Source of the DNA: an uncultured Lysobacteraceae bacterium
Lineage (GTDB): Bacteria; Pseudomonadota; Gammaproteobacteria; Xanthomonadales; Xanthomonadaceae
Direction: 5' to 3'
Assembly: GCA_946480825.1 (NCBI GenBank)
Contig: CAMLLG010000030.1
Location: 1 to 47,803 of the forward strand
DNA length: 47,803 nt
Shown: piece by piece, positions 9,336-16,727 of the stretch
Layout: each line of letters opens with the position of its first letter
Position numbering within the stretch: position 1 is the first letter of the stretch
Notes under the pieces: model-generated
Databases searched by the model: none
Seen by the model: the letters and a program-made list of their open reading frames with translations, nothing else
What the model was told of the DNA's origin: nothing
Made by a program: the position numbers and the translations under genes

Positions 9336-10481
9336 TCAACCGGCGGCCGGTTCCAGCGCGAGGCCGCGGCGCGTCCGCGGCCGGCTGGGAAAGGCATGGC
9401 GCAGGATGCGCCAGATCACTTCGCCGAACTGCTTCGGCAGCGAGCCGGTGTTGTAGTGCTGGCCGTAGCGCGCGCAGATTTCGCGCACTTCGACCGCCAT
9501 GGCCGCGTAACGGTTCGCGGGCACGTCGGGATAGAAGTGATGTTCGATCTGGTGGCTGAGATTGCCGGACAACAGATTCATCAGACGGCCGCCGGTGAGG
9601 TTGGACGAGCCGCGCAACTGGCGCAGATACCAATGGCCGCGCGATTCGCCGATCACCGATTCCTTCGGGAAGGTTTCCGCGTCGGCGGTGAAATGCCCGC
9701 AGAAGATGATGGTGTAGGTCCACAGATTGCGAAGCACGTTGGCGACGATGTTCCCCAGCAACACCGGCAGGAAGAACGGGCCGGCCAGCAGCGGAAAGAA
9801 CACGTAGTCCTTCAGCACCTGCCGCGCCATCTTGCGCCCGACCGGACGGAACTGCGCGCGCATCTTCGCGAACGAGGTCTTGCCCGCGAGCCAGCGGCCG
9901 ATGCGCAGGTCCTGGATCGCCACGCCCCATTCGAACAGCAGCGCGAACACGACTGCGATGAATGGCTGGGCGAGATAGAACGGCTTCCAGCGCTGTTCCG
10001 GGAAGATCCGCAGCAGGCCATAACCGATGTCGTCGTCCATGCCGCGCACGTTGGTCCAGGTGTGATGGCGATAATTGTGGGTCTTGCGCCAGTTGTCGGC
10101 GGTGCCGGCGATGTCCCACTCGTAGGTCTTGCCGTCCAGATGCGGGTCGCGCATCCAGTCGTACTGGCCGTGGATGACGTTGTGGCCGAGTTCCATGTTC
10201 TCGAGGATCTTCGACAGGCCCAGCAGCAGCGTGCCGACGATCAGCGCCGACAGCGGCGCGATATGGGAGAAGTCCGCGAGCAGACCGCCGCCGACCGCAC
10301 CGCCCCACAGCAGCAGGCGGCCGGCGAAGCCGGTCCAGCGCACTGCGGCGTAAACCGCGCGGATGTAGTCGGCATCGCGCTGGCCGAGCGTGGCGACCGT
10401 GCGCACGCGCACCGCGTCGAGCTCCTGGCCGAAGCGTTCCAGATCTTCATGGGACAGCGGGCGATTGTGATTCGTGGTCAT
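9336..10481 (-). CDS. Membrane fatty-acid (acyl-lipid) desaturase
   Basis: Integral-membrane di-iron desaturase of 381 residues, introducing a double bond into acyl chains of lipids or acyl-CoA. The three histidine boxes are present: H100-N-V-I-H104 (GHNVIHGQYDW), H135-N-Y-R-H139-H140 (HNYRHHTWTN) and H310-Q-I-E-H314-H315. Hydrophobic stretches lie around residues 50-92 and 170-190 and 228-262. The downstream part matches the DesA3/Pseudomonas DesB-type acyl-CoA desaturases that work with a flavin/2Fe-2S reductase. That reductase gene lies just upstream on the same strand with a 4-base gap, so electrons for the desaturase probably come from it. Confidence 0.93.
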   Translation of the reverse strand: MTTNHNRPLSHEDLERFGQELDAVRVRTVATLGQRDADYIRAVYAAVRWTGFAGRLLLWGGAVGGGLLADFSHIAPLSALIVGTLLLGLSKILENMELGHNVIHGQYDWMRDPHLDGKTYEWDIAGTADNWRKTHNYRHHTWTNVRGMDDDIGYGLLRIFPEQRWKPFYLAQPFIAVVFALLFEWGVAIQDLRIGRWLAGKTSFAKMRAQFRPVGRKMARQVLKDYVFFPLLAGPFFLPVLLGNIVANVLRNLWTYTIIFCGHFTADAETFPKESVIGESRGHWYLRQLRGSSNLTGGRLMNLLSGNLSHQIEHHFYPDVPANRYAAMAVEVREICARYGQHYNTGSLPKQFGEVIWRILRHAFPSRPRTRRGLALEPAAG

Positions 10482-10485
10482 GGCG

Positions 10486-11598
10486 TCAGAGTTCGAGGGT
10501 GAGATCGCTGCGGGCGCTGTTCACGCACAGGCGCAGCGCGGACACCGGTTCGTGTTCGACCTGGCCGGTGTGCAGGTGTCGGGTGGTGCCGGCGCGTTTG
10601 CCGCAGGCGCAGGTGTTGCAGATGCCCATGCGGCAGCCGGCCGCAGGTTTGAGGCCGGCGGCCTCCAGCGCGGTCAGCAGCGACACGCCACGCGGTACGT
10701 CGAGCGTGCGCCCGCTGCGGGTCAATGTGATGACGACATCGCCGCTGTCGGCTTCCTCCGCGGCGATCGGCGGCGGCGGCGTGAACGCTTCGGCCCGGAA
10801 GGCCAGCGCACGATCGGCGGTCAGCACGCGCGCGGCGGCCACGAATCCATCGGGGCCGCAGGCGAAGACGCGGCGCCGGTGCAGATCGGGCACGCAGGTG
10901 GACAGCAGCGCGGCGTCGATGCGTCCATGCCGGACGTCCGGCGAGGCATCGTCCCGCGTCAGCACGAGTTCGAGGTGGAAATCGGGATATCGCGCGGCCA
11001 GCGCGCGCAGTTCGTCGACGAAGCAGTGTTCATCGCGGGTGCGCGCCCAGTACATCAGCGCGATCGGGACCGGCATGCCGGCGATGGCCTGCGCGCGGAT
11101 CATCGCCATCAACGGGGTGATGCCGCTGCCTGCGGCGAGGAACAGCCAACGACCTTCGGGCGGCTCCGGCAACGTCATGTCACCGAAGGCCGGGCCGAGT
11201 TCGAGCACGTCGCCGATCTTCGCGTCGCGGCACAGATGCCGGCTGAGCTTGCCGCCGGGGATCGCCTTCACCGTGATCTCGATCCGACCGTCGGCGCGCG
11301 GCGCATCGCTCGGGCTGTAGCTGCGGACGATGCGGATGCCGTCGATTTCGGCGCCGATGTTCAGATGCTGCCCCGGCCGGAAGCCGGCCCAGTGACGGTT
11401 CGGCTGCAGCAGCAGGGTCGTGCTGTCGCCGGAGGCGGCCTGCCTGCCGACGATCCGCGCCAGCGGCCGGTTCCACGACCAGGTCGGATGCAATCGCGAC
11501 GCCCAGAAATCGAAGACCGCAGGGGCCACCAGACGGCTGCCCAGGCGTTCGAGCAGGGGACGACGGCGCGGGACGGCAGGACGAAGGGCAGCGTTCAT
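10486..11598 (-). CDS. Ferredoxin/flavin oxidoreductase partner of the desaturase
   Basis: A 370-residue electron-transfer protein: FAD domain (GQHLNIGAEIDG, then RSYSPSD at about 92-98), NAD(P)H domain (AAGSGITPLMAM at 155-166 and CGPDGF at 247-252) and a C-terminal plant-type 2Fe-2S domain with Cys322, Cys327, Cys330 and Cys358 (GCRMGICNTCACGK...LC). It supplies electrons to the desaturase encoded 4 bases downstream, as DesC does for DesB in Pseudomonas. I start at the ATG at 11598, next to the divergent promoter region; the frame remains open upstream only as a shadow of the repressor gene. Confidence 0.93.
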   Translation of the reverse strand: MNAALRPAVPRRRPLLERLGSRLVAPAVFDFWASRLHPTWSWNRPLARIVGRQAASGDSTTLLLQPNRHWAGFRPGQHLNIGAEIDGIRIVRSYSPSDAPRADGRIEITVKAIPGGKLSRHLCRDAKIGDVLELGPAFGDMTLPEPPEGRWLFLAAGSGITPLMAMIRAQAIAGMPVPIALMYWARTRDEHCFVDELRALAARYPDFHLELVLTRDDASPDVRHGRIDAALLSTCVPDLHRRRVFACGPDGFVAAARVLTADRALAFRAEAFTPPPPIAAEEADSGDVVITLTRSGRTLDVPRGVSLLTALEAAGLKPAAGCRMGICNTCACGKRAGTTRHLHTGQVEHEPVSALRLCVNSARSDLTLEL

Positions 11599-11607
11599 GC
11601 CCCGCAC

Positions 11608-11645
11608 TATACAGGCGAGAATACATTTGTCTATACAACTGTATA
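11608..11645. promoter_or_regulatory. Probable DesT/FabR operator in the divergent promoter
   Basis: AT-rich island in the 84-base gap between the reductase and the repressor genes. (T/A)ATACA occurs at 11608, 11620 and 11632, exactly 12 bases apart. The last copy forms the dyad TATACA-AC-TGTATA (11632-11645), and TTGT-CTAT-ACAA is nested at 11627-11638. Position and symmetry fit an operator for the adjacent TetR-type repressor acting on both genes; binding is inferred. Confidence 0.6.
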
Positions 11646-11682
11646 TTTTCCGCAAGGCTATGATGCGGGTCCACCCTTGCCG

Positions 11683-12357
11683 ATGCCGCCGCCCGTGACC
11701 TCTTCGCTTCCCACCGACAGCGTCGACCTCGACACCCCTTCCGGGCGGAAGACCTCCATTTCGCGCAACGACCTGCTCGCCGCGGCCCTGCGCCTGATCG
11801 GCCCCCACCGCAGCGTCTCCAGCCTCAGCCTGCGGGAAGTCGCGCGCGAAGCCGGCATCGCTCCCAACAGTTTCTATCGCCAGTTCCGCGACATGGACGA
11901 ACTGACGGTGGCGCTGATCGATGTCGCCGGACGCTCGCTGCGCAACATCATCGGCGCCGCCCGCGACCGCGTGGCGACCCGGCGCGGCATCGTCCGCAGC
12001 TCGATCGAAGCGTTCATGGAGCAGCTGCGCGCCGACGACAAACTGCTGCACGTGCTGCTGCGCGAAGGCACGGTCGGTTCGGATGCCTACAAGCAGGCGG
12101 TCGATCGCGAACTGACATTCTTCGAGGAAGAACTGCGCACCGACCTGGTGCGCCTGGCGGCCGCCGACGGCGCGGCCATGCACGAGCCCGCACTGGTCTC
12201 GAAGGCGATCACCCGGCTGGTGTTCGCGATGGGCGCGTCGGCGATGGATCTGCCGCCGGAACGCGACAGCGAACTGATCGATCAGATCTGCACGATGGTG
12301 CGGATGATCATCTCCGGCGCACGCACCATCGCGGAAAAGGAAGCATCGAAGGACTGA
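11683..12357 (+). CDS. TetR-type repressor of unsaturated fatty acid genes (DesT/FabR type)
   Basis: A 224-residue transcription factor. The helix-turn-helix lies at about residues 45-68 (SLSLREVAREAGIAPNSFYRQFRDMDELTVAL), almost the same wording as E. coli FabR and P. aeruginosa DesT. The preceding SRNDLLAAALRLIG and the ligand-binding region (FMEQLRADDKLLHVLLREG, FFEEELRTDLVRLA) also fit. DesT senses the ratio of saturated to unsaturated acyl-CoA and represses a divergent desaturase-reductase operon. The gene order here is the same (repressor, divergent reductase, desaturase), so the target is probably those two genes. The start at 11683 was chosen by family length; GTG and ATG codons upstream are possible. 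Confidence 0.88.
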   Translation: MPPPVTSSLPTDSVDLDTPSGRKTSISRNDLLAAALRLIGPHRSVSSLSLREVAREAGIAPNSFYRQFRDMDELTVALIDVAGRSLRNIIGAARDRVATRRGIVRSSIEAFMEQLRADDKLLHVLLREGTVGSDAYKQAVDRELTFFEEELRTDLVRLAAADGAAMHEPALVSKAITRLVFAMGASAMDLPPERDSELIDQICTMVRMIISGARTIAEKEASKD

Positions 12358-12378
12358 GGCCGCGATCGGATCGCGGTG

Positions 12379-13170
12379 TCATCTGCGGCGCTGCGCGAAC
12401 AGCCACGTCCACAATTCCGGCGTCTGCGCATACGCCGGGTCCCAGCTGTTGTGATTGGCCTCGGGAAATTCGGTGTAACGCACGTCCGCGGCGCCCGCAG
12501 CCTTGAATGCGGCATGGACCGCACGCGATTCCCGCGGCGGCACCACATCGTCCTTCGCGCCGTGGAAGATCCATACCGGCAGATGTTTCAACCGCTGCGC
12601 CAGCGCGGCCGGCTTGTCGGCTTCGCCGCGCAGCGGGCCGACGAACAGATCGCGTTCGGCGCGCGGCGCGGTCAGGCCGCCGCAGACCGGCACCAGCGCG
12701 GCGAATCGCCGCGGCTCCATCAACCCGAGCTCCCAGGTGCCGTAACCGCCCATCGACAGTCCGGTGAGATAGGTCCGATCCGGATCGCCGCCGAACTCGG
12801 CGCTGGCGGCATCGAGCGCGGCGAACGCGATCGCCGCGGCCACGCCGTTCCAGTCGCGGCCTTCGGGCGCCTGCGGAAACACGACGAGGCCCGGAAACGT
12901 ATCGGCATTCGCGCGGACGTAAGGCCCGACGCCGACGCGCGTGGGTTTGTCGCCGTCGTCGCCGCGTTCGCCGGTGCCGTGCAGGAACAGGATCGTCGGC
13001 AGCGGGCGGCCGGCCTTGCGCTGCGCCGGCACGAACACCTTGTAGCGATGGTCCGCACCGTCGACGCGCACGCTGCGTTCGACGAAAACGCCCCCCGGCG
13101 CGTCATCGCGCACGTCGGCGCATCCGGCGATGGACAGCATGGCGACGGACAGCGCGGCGAACGCGCGCAT
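12379..13170 (-). CDS. Lipoprotein alpha/beta-hydrolase (PHB-depolymerase/LpqC-like esterase)
   Basis: Predicted serine esterase of 263 residues, exported as a lipoprotein: MRAFAALSVAMLSIAGC ends in a lipobox with Cys17. The fold is the one of secreted polyhydroxybutyrate-depolymerase-like esterases: LPTILFLHGTGERGDDG (oxyanion region), nucleophile Ser139 in GLSMGGYG, an Asp at 207-208 (HGAKDDVVPP) and His240 (EANHNSW). The ATG at 13170 overlaps the amylase TGA in TGATG, so it is translationally coupled to the upstream amylase. An in-frame ATG at 13200 lies inside the amylase and would spoil the signal peptide, so I reject it. The substrate is not evident. Confidence 0.85.
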   Translation of the reverse strand: MRAFAALSVAMLSIAGCADVRDDAPGGVFVERSVRVDGADHRYKVFVPAQRKAGRPLPTILFLHGTGERGDDGDKPTRVGVGPYVRANADTFPGLVVFPQAPEGRDWNGVAAAIAFAALDAASAEFGGDPDRTYLTGLSMGGYGTWELGLMEPRRFAALVPVCGGLTAPRAERDLFVGPLRGEADKPAALAQRLKHLPVWIFHGAKDDVVPPRESRAVHAAFKAAGAADVRYTEFPEANHNSWDPAYAQTPELWTWLFAQRRR

Positions 13171-14648
13171 CAACGCGACACGTAGACCCGGTATTCCCAT
13201 GGCGTCAGTTCCATCGTGGTGGCGGCATCGAGTGTCGCGGATTCGCGGCGGAAATGCTCGATGTAATCGCCATGGAACAGGGTCTGTTCGAAGCGCACGG
13301 TCTGCGCCTTCGGCGACAGGTTGAACACCGCGAACACCTTGCCGTTGGCGTCCTTGCGGACGAAGCTCAGCACCTGCGCGAGGCGATCGTTGGGCACGTG
13401 CACCATCATCGCGCCCCAACGCCCGTTCCACAGCGCGCTGTGTTCCTTTTTCAGCCGGATCAGATTCGCGTAGAGATCGCCGTTCGGATGAGGCCGCCAT
13501 GCGATCGGATCCTTCTCGAAGAACGCGAGACGCTTCGGGTTGCCCGCCTCCTGGCCGTTGTAGATCAACGGGATGCCGTCGGACACGAAGGACAACACCA
13601 TCGCCGCCTGCACGGCGTCGCCGAAGGCTTCGAACTCGGTGCCTTCCCAGGCGTTCTTGTCGTGGTTGCTGACGAAGGTCATGCGCATGCCGCCGCGCGG
13701 GAAAAACGCCTCGTTCCACGAGTAGTACACGTACATCGCGTTGACGTCGGCCTGGCCCTTGGCGATCCGGTGCATGGCCTCGTTCCAGCTCCAGGCATAG
13801 GTCGCATCGAAGGCGCGCGCGTGCAGATCGCGGGATTCCCATTCTGCGAGCAGGAAGACCGGTTTGATCGCGTCGAGTTCGCTGCGCAGGTTGTCCCAGA
13901 AATCCACCGGCACGAAGCCCGCCACGTCGCAGCGATAACCGTCGATGCCGACTTCGCGCACCCAGTAGGCCATCGCCTCGGTCATGTATTTGCGCAGGCC
14001 GGGCTGGCTGTAGTCGAGATTGATGATGTCCGACCAGTCCCACCACGGCGTCGGATGGAAATCGCCCTTCCAGTCGCGCGCGTACCACTCCGGATGCTGC
14101 TGCAGCAGCGGATTGTCCCAGGCGGTGTGATTGGCCACCCAATCGAGAATCACGTACATGCCCTGCGCGTGCGCGGCGTCGACGAAACGCTTCAGGTCTT
14201 CCAGCGTGCCGAACTCGGGATTGACGCCGTAGTAATCGCGTACCGAATACGGGCTGCCCAAGGTGCCCTTGCGGTTCTTCTCGCCGATCGGATGCACGGG
14301 CATCAACCACAGGATGTCGACGCCGAGCCGTTTCAGCCGCGGCAGTTCGCGCTCGGCCGCGCGGAACGTCCCCTCGGGCGTGAACTGCCGGGTGTTGATC
14401 TGGTACAGCACCGCGTTCTTCGACCACTCCGGATTGCGCAGGGTGATGTAGGGCTTCGGCCGATAGCGGGGGTCGTCGCCGGGGTCGACGGCGGAATCGG
14501 AAGCGGTTGCGTCCACGGCAGTGCTCGCGGCGGGTGGAGAGGAAGACGGCGCGGCGGGTCGCGTGACCGGTTGAGCGGACGCGGGACACGTCGCCGCGGA
14601 CAGCGCGGCGGCGAACGCGAAGATCAGTGCGAGGGCGGGCTGGCGCAT
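13170..14648 (-). CDS. Secreted alpha-amylase family enzyme (GH13)
   Basis: A 492-residue glycosidase acting on alpha-glucans. A signal peptide is visible (MRQPALALIFAFAAALSAAT, cleavage near ASA-Q), followed by a Pro/Ser/Ala-rich linker to about residue 60. The catalytic barrel has Asp241 in DGYRCDVAG (nucleophile), Glu269 in LLAEWE (acid/base) and Asp330 in FVSNHDKN (transition-state stabiliser). DWVANHT (region I) and the C-terminal beta domain (KVFAVFNLSPKAQTVRF) complete the fold. The start at 14648 gives a proper signal peptide and has GGAG 7 bases upstream; longer in-frame starts do not. It is coupled to the lipoprotein esterase, which suggests a shared role at the cell surface or in the periplasm. 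Confidence 0.92.
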   Translation of the reverse strand: MRQPALALIFAFAAALSAATCPASAQPVTRPAAPSSSPPAASTAVDATASDSAVDPGDDPRYRPKPYITLRNPEWSKNAVLYQINTRQFTPEGTFRAAERELPRLKRLGVDILWLMPVHPIGEKNRKGTLGSPYSVRDYYGVNPEFGTLEDLKRFVDAAHAQGMYVILDWVANHTAWDNPLLQQHPEWYARDWKGDFHPTPWWDWSDIINLDYSQPGLRKYMTEAMAYWVREVGIDGYRCDVAGFVPVDFWDNLRSELDAIKPVFLLAEWESRDLHARAFDATYAWSWNEAMHRIAKGQADVNAMYVYYSWNEAFFPRGGMRMTFVSNHDKNAWEGTEFEAFGDAVQAAMVLSFVSDGIPLIYNGQEAGNPKRLAFFEKDPIAWRPHPNGDLYANLIRLKKEHSALWNGRWGAMMVHVPNDRLAQVLSFVRKDANGKVFAVFNLSPKAQTVRFEQTLFHGDYIEHFRRESATLDAATTMELTPWEYRVYVSR

Positions 14649-14817
14649 GCGGGGCTCCGGAGTCGTCCAGCGGATGTACGCCCGCAGCCGACGGCAGGCA
14701 ACCGGAAAACGATTGCATCCGCGCAGGCAGGCATGCTGCATCGCGACATCGGCCGGCCGCAGCCTGCCGCCATCGATGCGACGGGCATCGACGCGAGAAG
14801 GGTCGACACGACAAGCG

Positions 14818-16179
14818 TCAACGCAACAGGATCAGCGTGGCCAGCCCGAGGAAACTCAGGAAACCGACGACATCGGTCACCGTGGTCAACACCACGCCGC
14901 CGGCCAGCGCCGGATCGACGTTCATGCGCTTGAGCGTCAGCGGCACCAGCACGCCGGCCAGTGCGGCGGCGACGAGATTGATGGTCATCGCCGCGCCGAT
15001 CACCAGACCGAGCTTGTGGTCCTGGAACCAGAGTCCGGCGACCACGCCCACCACCACCGCCCAGGCGAGACCGTTCAGCAGCCCGACCTGCACTTCCTTG
15101 CTCAGCAGGGCGCGCAGATTGCCGTGCGCCACCTGGCCCAGCGCGAGGCCGCGCACCATCAGCGTCAGCGTCTGCGTGCCGGCCACGCCGCCCATGCTGG
15201 CGACGATCGGCATCAGCACCGCCAGCGCGACGATCTGCTCCAGGGTGGCCTCGAAACGCCCGATCACCCACGACGCCAGGAACGCGGTCGCGAGATTGAT
15301 GCCCAGCCAGATCGCGCGGCGCTTGGCCGCGCGCGGCACCGGGCTGAACAGATCCTCTTCCTCGTCCAGACCCGCGGCGCCCAGCGCCTGGTGTTCGGCC
15401 TGGTAACGGATGATGTCGACCACGTCGTCGATGGTGATGCGGCCGAGCAGCACGTTGTTGTCGTCGACCACCGGGGCGCTGATCCAGTCGTGGTCGGAGA
15501 ACATCCGCGCCACTTCGTCGGCGGATTCCTCCACGCCGATCGCCGGCTGTTCGTCGTCGATGAGTTGGTTGATCGGCGTGCTGGCGTCGCGGGTCAAGAG
15601 CGACTGCAGCGCGATCCGGCCCAGATACTGATGGCGGCGGCTGATGACGTACAGATGGTCGGTGTGCTCCGGCAGTTCGCCGCGCAGGCGCAGATAGCGC
15701 AGCACCACGTCGACGGTGGTGTCGGCGCGCACGGTCACCACGTCCGGATTCATCAGGCGACCGGCGCTGTCCTCGTCGTAGGAGAGCACCTGTTCCAGAC
15801 GCTCGCGGTTCTCGCGATCCATCGACTTCAGGACTTCGTCGATCACCGTGTCGGGCAGATCCTCGACCAGATCCGCGAGGTCGTCGATATCGAGGTCCTC
15901 GACCGCCGCGACCAGTTCGTCGGGGTCCATGTCCGCGATCAGACTTTCGCGCACGTCCTCGCCGACGTGGACCAGCACCTCGCCGTCGTCCTCGGGATCG
16001 ACCAGCCCCCAGACCACGCCGCGTTTGCCGGGCGGGAGGGATTCGAGCAGGTTGCCGATCTCGGCCGGGGACAGCGTGTTGACCAGCCGCTTCACGGGGC
16101 CCAGACGGCCGCTGTCGAGCGCGTCCGAGAGCAGACGCAGCTGGCGCGCAGTCTTGTCGTGGCGGATGGTCTCGGCCAT
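14818..16179 (-). CDS. mgtE: Magnesium transporter MgtE
   Basis: Inner-membrane Mg2+ channel of 453 residues. The N-terminal acidic Mg2+-sensing domain spans about residues 20-130 (LSPAEIGNLLESLPPGKRGVVW, DPDELVAAVEDLDIDDLADLVEDLP). It is followed by the tandem CBS pair (about 135-255; RLMNPDVVTVRADTTVDVVLRYLR and WISAPVVDDNNVLLGRITIDDVVDII) and five membrane helices from about 285 onward. The GGVAGTQTLTLMVRGLALGQV segment is the MgtE pore signature. Gating follows the family model, in which Mg2+ binding to the cytosolic domain closes the pore. The start at 16179 has GGGAG 7 bases upstream. It marks the left edge of the accessory island. Confidence 0.95.
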   Translation of the reverse strand: MAETIRHDKTARQLRLLSDALDSGRLGPVKRLVNTLSPAEIGNLLESLPPGKRGVVWGLVDPEDDGEVLVHVGEDVRESLIADMDPDELVAAVEDLDIDDLADLVEDLPDTVIDEVLKSMDRENRERLEQVLSYDEDSAGRLMNPDVVTVRADTTVDVVLRYLRLRGELPEHTDHLYVISRRHQYLGRIALQSLLTRDASTPINQLIDDEQPAIGVEESADEVARMFSDHDWISAPVVDDNNVLLGRITIDDVVDIIRYQAEHQALGAAGLDEEEDLFSPVPRAAKRRAIWLGINLATAFLASWVIGRFEATLEQIVALAVLMPIVASMGGVAGTQTLTLMVRGLALGQVAHGNLRALLSKEVQVGLLNGLAWAVVVGVVAGLWFQDHKLGLVIGAAMTINLVAAALAGVLVPLTLKRMNVDPALAGGVVLTTVTDVVGFLSFLGLATLILLR

Positions 16180-16605
16180 TCGATGCTCCCGTGGGCGGGT
16201 GCGCACCTTTCGAGGCTTCAACCACGACGGCGCGACAGGGTCAGGTGTCCATGCGCGCATTATCGCCCGGCCGGGTCGGCGATGCCTACCCCATGCGGCG
16301 CATGGCCGAACGGGCGCACCCGGGCAGGAAACGAAGCCCTGGAGCGACATCCCGCAAGACTCGACGATGGGCGGATCCGCATCCGCGGAGCAACGAACAC
16401 GCGAACCGATCGCACCTGCGTCGCCATCGGATGGATCCGTGGCGAAACATAAACCGGCGCCTCGCGGAATCGGTTCGATGACTCACGGCAGACGCGATCC
16501 GGCGGAGCACTCCGGCAGCGCATGTTCGGCGAACAGTCCCGGGAAATCGTCCGATGAAATGCCATCGCGCCGTGCGCCTCCGTGACCGGGGCCCGTTGTC
16601 GGCGC
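16180..16605. other. Non-coding stretch at the left island edge
   Basis: 548 bases separate mgtE from the first regulator (the right end holds its promoter and leader, listed separately). I see no supported gene, RNA or repeat in the first 426 bases. It carries the 5' region of mgtE on the minus strand and short open frames without ribosome binding sites. Confidence 0.6.
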
Positions 16606-16635
16606 TTGCGGCAGGCCGGGGCGGTGGCAGACTAT
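16606..16635 (+). promoter_or_regulatory. Candidate promoter of regulator A1 (shared family motif)
   Basis: TTGCGG (16606-16611), 18 bases, then GACTAT (16630-16635) inside the longer motif TGGCAGACTATGG, 91 bases before the regulator ATG. Almost the same arrangement with the same 18-base gap precedes two paralogous regulators (18900-18929 and 29634-29663). This points to a conserved promoter with a leader of about 80 bases. The regulator assignment is strong; the -35/-10 reading is inference. Confidence 0.6.
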
Positions 16636-16727
16636 GGCGGCCCGCGGGGGAGGCGCGACAGGCGCTGACGATCCGAGTTTGTTTCGTGGTTCGTCCCGCA
16701 GACCAAGGACGAATCGGAGACCGACGC

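Noticed and set aside
11180..12183. Extension of the reductase start beyond 11598
   Set aside because: It would run through the divergent promoter and antisense to the repressor; the ATG at 11598 gives the family N-terminus.
12379..14814. 811-residue minus-strand open frame as one protein
   Set aside because: Only its last 263 residues (from 13170) are a real protein, the lipoprotein esterase. The rest is an out-of-frame shadow of the GH13 amylase.
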